Source: Sanguinoderma infundibulare (lineage: Eukaryota > Basidiomycota > Agaricomycetes > Polyporales > Polyporaceae). From it: 64,000 nt of DNA. The translations under genes were made by a program, and so were the position numbers. Below, one piece after another: positions 59,816-64,000 of the stretch (position 1 is its first letter; every line of letters begins with the position of its first letter). The notes beneath the pieces were generated by a model that saw only the letters and a list, made by a program, of their open reading frames with translations, ran no database searches and had not been told where the DNA came from. The stretch is taken from the NCBI GenBank assembly GCA_032821775.1, contig JAVLRN010000006.1, positions 2,108,001-2,172,000 of the forward strand, read 5' to 3'.

Positions 59816-62371
59816 TTACAAATACCAACTTCCAGGTAGAATCATGTCATACCGAGCCTCGGAATAGTAGGGCTGGTTGAGGTGCAAATATACAGTGCCA
59901 TCCTCGACGCTCTGGTCAAAATCTTCGATTTGATGCCTGCCAGCACACGTCCGAGTTAGTGCCAGCAGGAAGAGCTCAGAGCGCTGCAAGAGAATTGCTT
60001 ACTTCTCCCTCAGGTGATCCCTCATCTCGGGACTTAATGCGTCCCAGTCCCGGCACAGGGCGCACCCCCACCGCAGTCGAGACAGCCACTGCGGACCCAG
60101 AGGCTTCTTTTCCTCATACTTTCGCCATTCCGCCATGTACTTCTCGTGCAGCCGCTTCCAGGTATTCCCATTAGTCGGGCATTCTACGCGGGCGTGGTGG
60201 TACTGTAGGCCAAAGTCCATATGCATCAGTTGCAGCTTCCAGGCCCAGTGGTTGCCGGACGGAAACGCTCACCGCTCCCTCCCATTCGCCTGCCGTCACA
60301 TTGTCTGGAGGTGAGCAGCCACAACACCAAATCCTGGCACTGCAGTTCTTGACGTCCTCGTGCGTCGCGAGGGTAGGGTCCAGCTCGAGGGCGGACACGA
60401 TCTTCTGCATCCGCATGACGCTTTCAAGAGGTCCCGTTCCCCGGTCGAGGTGAATCTTCTTCCGAGCCCAAGGCACGTATCGCCGCTCGCCACCATCCCA
60501 TTTGGAGAGCCACGCTGCGGCATAGCGGATATTAGACGCCTCCTCTTCCTCACCAACCTTGCGGTCGCGTGCACAGTAGCAAGTATGTGCCAAGAGTCCG
60601 GGAAAGCGAAGAGCGGCCTGTCCCGAACATTTTACTCCTGGGCCGACGCACTGGAAGACCGCGACTGCAAGATCGAGAGGGTCCACGTCCTCGGGAATGC
60701 CAGGGACCGCAGTGCGAACCCGGCCACGGAGCTCCTCGGCACACGACGCCTGCCAGCGAGCGCATACTTCGGGAAGCACGGCCGCAAAGTCATGACGAGT
60801 CACGCACCGCTCCCCCGGCGCTGTAACAAGGTCAAAGCACTCCTTCTCTCCCAAAACTATTTCCACGCTGGGTCGGCAGTCCATGGTCGCCGTCTTCGGG
60901 AACTGCACGTAGTGCTCGAAAATCGACTCTTCAAGTTCGTGTAATCGTTCCTTCATGAGCTTCTCCCGTTCTTCCCGAAGCCTGTCTGCGCGCAGTGATT
61001 TCATTTCTAGTTGTAACATGGCATAGACTTTCGGCCATACTGTGGAAGCTTTGGTCAAACGAGTGGAATGAGCGGGATCACGCAATAATCACCGTGGTCT
61101 GTCAATCGGTTCAGTCGTCGGAAAGCTGTGATGTCACCGAGACGACGTTCGATGTGGACTGCTCCGAAATATTCTATCTCAGGAAGCCACTCCTCGGCAT
61201 CCCTCAGACGCTTCACAATCCTAAAAAATAATGAGAACATTGAACATCGACCATAAAAGCGACACTTACGCCCCCACCCTTAGTTCTTTCTCGTCTTTTA
61301 GTTCTTCTAATCCTTTCTCCCTCATAGTGGTGTGCCATTCTTGCAACCGTTGCGCAATCTGCATTGATTGCTAAGCCTGCAACTCCTCCACATGGATAAC
61401 TTAGATTCACTACTCACAACTTTCTGCTCCTCCGCCGTCTTGCTCTGCTCCTTGAGGAGTGCCTCTCGTTTCTCAACGTCGCCACCAATACTCACCCATT
61501 TCTGAGTGAACCGTGCAATCTGAGGTCTGTGAATAAACCGGGTACGTCCCCGACGTATCAATTCGCCATCGTCCACTCGCTCACAAGGACTGCGAATCGG
61601 CAGTGTTAGAACGGATCCTTGAATAGAATGCCAAGCGAACCACTCACTCTGTGTATAAATTAAAAAGCTGGTCGCCTTGATTGCGAACCGCTCGTACTAA
61701 TTGTAAGTCTTTGTGGGTCCACGAACGCATGTCAAACGATCTGGCAAGCATGTGAGCAGGGGGTTTAGTGGAAACTAGCACACAAAAGCTCACACTTTGT
61801 TGATGCACGACTTGCAGTACCGCGCAAACCAAGGCCATATGGGCTTCCGTATATCCGATATTCCGCAGTTCTGCGGGATGTATAGGTCCGTTGCACCTTT
61901 AACCACTGAAAATGTAATGCGAACCCCCATACCTGACAGAACGAGCCAAACAAAAGGTGCGTGAATGCCGGTTCACTGAGGAACTCTGGCTTCTCAGGAA
62001 GATGCTCCGCATGGTTGAAGGACGACTTCCAGATAGAGATGCTGTTGCGGCGGCTGAGGAAGAGCGAGCGGAAGTCCTTCGACGTCTGGGCGACGGTCAG
62101 GAGATCCTTGGGGTGCAAATGTCCAAATATCTGTATGCAAAATGTAAGGATGTCCCTCTCTACAAGCTGCGCTATAAGTAAAAACAATGTGACAGACCTC
62201 TAGGGAGATATCGAGAGGCAATGTCTGAAGGATCTCCAAACAAGCCTCGCGACATCTCGGGGGCCGCTTGGGCGGCGAGGTACCATGCTTGGGAGTGACC
62301 GCAACCTCGTGGTCATTCTCCCCTTCCACTTGGCCGCCGTGTGCAAGTTTCGTCTTCTTCCTCGGAGGCAT
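59816..62371 (-). CDS. F-box protein with C-terminal Cys/His finger (copy E)
   Basis: Ten exons (62371-62198, 62130-61933, 61870-61794, 61740-61648, 61589-61418, 61358-61270, 61220-61093, 61039-60273, 60202-60003, 59936-59816) give 672 residues. Start MPPRKKTKLAHGG; F-box LPLDISLE spliced to IFGHLHPKDLLTVAQTSKDF. Exon 3 has WPWFARYCKSCI. Exon 8 holds LDLAVAVFQC, ALRFPGLLAHTC and the cluster CSARIWCCGC. Exon 9 starts YHHARVEC and carries WGCALCRDW with H-LREK-H, the last His on exon 10, then VEDGTVYLH. Exon 6 has two possible acceptors; I chose the one that gives the family length of 89 nt (the other, 61370, adds QSMQ). The final tail is longer and Tyr-rich. Same strand as copy F. Confidence 0.84.
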
Positions 62372-62838
62372 CGTGTACAGAGTTCGGGGAAGAAGTGGTT
62401 GGGAGGCAAAGCCGTCGGACTCGGAGCGCCCATGTTCAACATGAGCATCACATGATCGTAAGCCGCCAAACGTCCGAATGTGGAAGTTTAAGCGTCCACT
62501 CTGGAGCCGAGGGTCAGCCGCCGCACGGCCCCCACTTCAGTCCTTATTGTCGTTGACAACTTCCCTTCCCGCTCATGCGTGGCACGATCGAACGGATGCA
62601 CCTCACGATCCGGTAATTAGCTCGTGGAGGCGAAGATGGTTGGAAGCAGAAGAGCTGTCAGATTAGCGCCAGTAATTCTGCGGCGCCGTATGCGTGCGGC
62701 CGAGGGGCTTGAAACATTCGAGTCTATCCCGGGCCAATTTCCAAGCCACCGACGGTATTCATTGACATACAATATACTACGACACATGGCGAAAACTACC
62801 TTGCAACCGTGCAAGTGTTCAAGCATCGATCACGACGC
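62372..62838. other. Short spacer between F-box copies E and F
   Basis: 467 bp between the start of copy E and the stop of copy F, both on the minus strand. It must contain the copy E promoter and copy F 3' end. No clear TATA box seen. Confidence 0.5.
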
Positions 62839-64000
62839 TCAGCCTGTGGGGTTGCGTAGTTCGATCTGCGGGTGTAACTCCGCCGAGTACACGCAATCGG
62901 GGTGCACAAAAATCGTCCCTTTGCGCAGCCCTTCCTCGACATCAAAACGCTGCACACCGTGCCTGAAGAAAACACCGATGAGCTGACCCCCCACGAGCGC
63001 ATATCGGACACTGCTCACCTCACACTCATATGTCCCTCTATCAGCGCCTGTGGGCCGAATTCCGTCTCGTAGTCCCTGCATAGAGCACAGCACCATTTCC
63101 GGTCTGTAGTAACGAGCTTCGAGGCTTCCGCAGCCTCCAGACCGGGAAGGTCCTTGGTTTTCACGCCCCGCCGGTTGTAGTAGTAAGGATTACGGTGAAG
63201 CTGACAACCGCCGTCAGTCATGCGTAAGTCCATTGTACAGCCTGTGTGGCTTACCGTGGCACCCCAGTTCCAGACGACCCATGTATCTGGATATTGCTTC
63301 ACAACAACCCTCGAGTCGTGCTTCTGCAGCTCTTCTAGCGTCGTGCGGTACGGGTTGAGCCCGACTGCCTCCAGATACCGAAACATCTCCCAGAGGTATC
63401 CATCGAACATCTTCTCAGGCGGGAGAGGGTACATGTTCTTTGAACGTCCGACACCAGCGCCAAAAGCAGCGGCGGCAGAAGTCCCGGCTTCAGCATAAAG
63501 CTCATTCAGGTTTTTCTCAAAATTGAGGTCTTCCACGACGGGCCGTCGCCAATTGTAGTGTCGGAAGCGCGTGCAGGTATGACCGAGGATCTCCGGGTAT
63601 CGGAGACACACGCGCTTGCGCGAAGAGCACCATTCTTTGCATCCAAAGAAGGCCACAGCGAGAGTCAGCGGATCTACGTCGTCCGGGACGCGCTTGAGTT
63701 GGGTTCGGACCCACTGCGCGAACCATGCGCGGCATTCGGCCTCCCAGCGTGCCCCCCACACAGGCACAAGCGGTGCAAAGACCTTCTGTGTGACGTCGTC
63801 GTGGGGAGGCGCGGTGAGGAGCTCCTTGCACTCATTCATAAACGCGAGGTCCACGACCTGTGGTCGGATCAGAGAGGTGGCGGTACGCGGGAGCTTCACG
63901 TAATGAGCAACGATGGCTTTCTCGAGAGCCTTGACCCTTTTCCGAAGGGGTTCTTTCCTGACGCGAGTGTCCCTGATTGTTTCCAGATGCTCCCTGACCG
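62839..64000 (-). CDS. F-box family gene, 3' part only (copy F, runs off the window)
   Basis: The visible exons are the end of exon 8 (64000-63255), exon 9 (63200-63019) and exon 10 (62962-62839). They encode the C-terminal part of a protein almost identical to copy B: LTLAVAFFGC, CLRYPEILGHTC, VWNWGATV, then WCCALC with H-MSVR-H across the last intron and GLRKGTIFVHP. As in copy B, the C-x5-C-x2-C cluster is lost. Close to the exon 8/9 junction the two copies diverge abruptly (VVVKQYPDTW against VVMEYTTRW) and exon 9 begins differently (LHRNPYYYN). The F-box itself lies beyond position 64000, so completeness cannot be judged. Confidence 0.82.
63305..64000 (-). repeat. Right arm of the inverted duplication
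   Basis: Reverse-complement partner of 24359-25054; a position x in the left arm corresponds to 88359 minus x here. Identity continues to the window edge. Confidence 0.9.

Noticed and set aside
1..64000. CRISPR arrays, rRNA, tRNA genes, LTRs or transposase/reverse transcriptase genes
   Set aside because: No regular spacer repeats, no recognisable RNA gene boxes and no transposon catalytic motifs were found by eye; a tRNA or short terminal repeats could still have been missed.
62839..64000. Copy F as a pure assembly duplicate of copy B
   Set aside because: Clear coding and intron differences near 25054-25200 and in the last two exons show they are distinct loci, although misassembly of the identical part cannot be fully excluded.

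Overview
The window is nuclear DNA of a basidiomycete fungus, most likely an agaricomycete and possibly Polyporales (wood-decay type); the order-level guess rests on gene style only. Genes are broken by many short introns, mostly 47-95 bp, with GT..AG ends, and some exons are only 7-18 nt long. The Zn2Cys6 regulators, class 3 lipase, sedolisin protease, salicylate-hydroxylase-like monooxygenase and expanded F-box family fit such a genome. I saw no CRISPR array, rRNA, intact transposon or reverse transcriptase. Gene models were spliced by hand; for each complete model the summed exon length is divisible by three and ends in one stop.

Left part (1-19 kb): a divergent pair of small secreted-type single-pass membrane proteins (3382-3977 minus, 4667-5400 plus), a small protein of unknown function (6659-7473 plus), a long gene-poor stretch, an FAD monooxygenase (13790-15658 plus), and a secreted class 3 lipase (17140-18424 minus) with a decayed second lipase fragment upstream (about 19150-19312).

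Middle (20-38 kb): a head-to-head pair of large F-box genes (20088-22754 minus and 22993-25519 plus) followed by a stub holding only the first exon of a third. After a gene-poor gap comes a 583-residue protein with four copies of a C-x2-C-x16-17-W-x2-H-x3-C zinc-binding repeat (30610-32699 minus). A glycolipid transfer protein (34366-35563 minus) and a casein kinase 2 alpha subunit (36320-37905 plus) share a 756-bp divergent promoter region.

Right part (44-64 kb): two tandem Zn2Cys6 transcription factors (44001-47649 and 48852-52658), a sedolisin-family serine carboxyl protease (56693-58744), and three more F-box genes on the minus strand (53117-55777, 59816-62371, and 62839 to the window edge).

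The most unusual content is the F-box family: five copies plus relics in 64 kb. The four complete copies share a ten-exon structure, and all five share an undescribed-looking C-terminal module: conserved Cys positions, then a C-x2-C-x12-19-H-x4-H finger whose last His is always alone on the final exon, then a D-G-T or K-G-T tail motif. F-box proteins normally recruit targets to SCF ubiquitin ligases, so this looks like a rapidly duplicating set of substrate adaptors. Copies B and F are almost identical over about 700 bp in inverted orientation, which suggests recent duplication or gene conversion.
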